From Clostridia bacterium (lineage in GTDB: Bacteria > Bacillota > Clostridia > Christensenellales > UBA1242): 6,471 nt of DNA. The first letter of the stretch is position 1. Every line of letters begins with the position of its first letter. Where the stretch lies: positions 1 through 6,471 of the forward strand of contig JAFYKO010000135.1 of NCBI GenBank assembly GCA_017537515.1, in the 5' to 3' direction. Shown one piece after another: positions 6,403 through 6,471 of this stretch. The notes below the pieces were generated by a model. That model was not told where the DNA came from, made no database searches, and saw only the letters and a program-made list of their open reading frames with translations. A program made the position numbers and the translations under genes.

Positions 6403-6471
6403 TGTCTCATTTTTTATCTTCTTTACTTCGCAAATCCGAAATGATATTCAAGAATAATATTCCCTTAATGC
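6334..6471. other. Right-edge segment not continuous with clpC
   Basis: From about 6334 the plus strand no longer encodes ClpC. The plus frame stops at 6400-6402 and no other plus-strand gene is evident. On the minus strand, 6447 to 6349 is open for 32 codons and ends in TAG. It reads as ordinary soluble protein sequence, for example ICEVKKIKNETLF and then SDIKKQDGANKVRL at the end. This could be the C terminus of an unrelated gene, but a TGA at 6450-6448 interrupts the frame upstream, so it is not clean. Another minus-strand option is an ATG at 6410 overlapping a TGA (ATGA) of a reading entering from the right edge, but that reading runs on as the antisense of clpC. No repeat or insertion-sequence end is visible. 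Confidence 0.4.

Noticed and set aside
6330..6410. Minus-strand gene starting at the ATGA overlap (ATG at 6410)
   Set aside because: The frame simply continues into the antisense of ClpC Walker A2 (FPTPVGP), has only a weak purine-rich upstream stretch, and would need to cross the suspected join.

Overview
The window looks like a short AT-rich chromosomal contig from a low-GC, Bacillota-like bacterium. The reasons are strong AGGAGG ribosome binding sites, smc followed directly by ftsY, A/T-rich codon use, a ClpC-type Hsp100 and a Clostridia-like DinB. I cannot place it at genus level. All intact genes read through with the standard code.

Layout: (1) About 1-125 is a left-edge stretch whose beginning does not fit the gene that follows. 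(2) About 61-1206 (+) is the C-terminal third of the chromosome-condensation ATPase SMC. (3) 1212-2105 (+) is complete FtsY, the SRP receptor GTPase, translated from a ribosome binding site inside the smc 3' end. (4) 2107-2136 is a strong hairpin with a T-run on both strands, separating two converging transcription units. (5) 2140-3330 (-) is complete DNA polymerase IV (DinB). (6) 3331-3392 is a compact divergent promoter region. (7) 3393-4661 (+) is a complete metal-dependent amidohydrolase of the MTA/SAH (methylthioadenosine/S-adenosylhomocysteine) deaminase family. (8) 4654-6402 (+) is ClpC, overlapping the previous gene by 8 bases and broken just after the Walker A motif of its second ATPase domain. 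(9) About 6334-6471 is tail sequence that does not continue ClpC.

The genes are housekeeping or stress functions: chromosome segregation (SMC), membrane-protein targeting (FtsY), translesion synthesis (DinB), nucleoside salvage or detoxification (amidohydrolase) and protein quality control (ClpC). smc-ftsY is a known conserved pair. The amidohydrolase-clpC coupling is less usual, because Bacillota clpC commonly sits in a ctsR-mcsA-mcsB-clpC operon.

The main anomaly is that both ends break conserved genes abruptly: an in-frame stop at 10-12 upstream of the SMC fragment, and loss of ClpC homology at about 6334. In each flank the opposite strand has a short reading that looks protein-like. Chimeric contig ends (assembly or amplification artefact) are the simplest explanation; a real rearrangement is the alternative. 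I found no CRISPR array, tRNA, rRNA, insertion sequence or convincing undescribed system.
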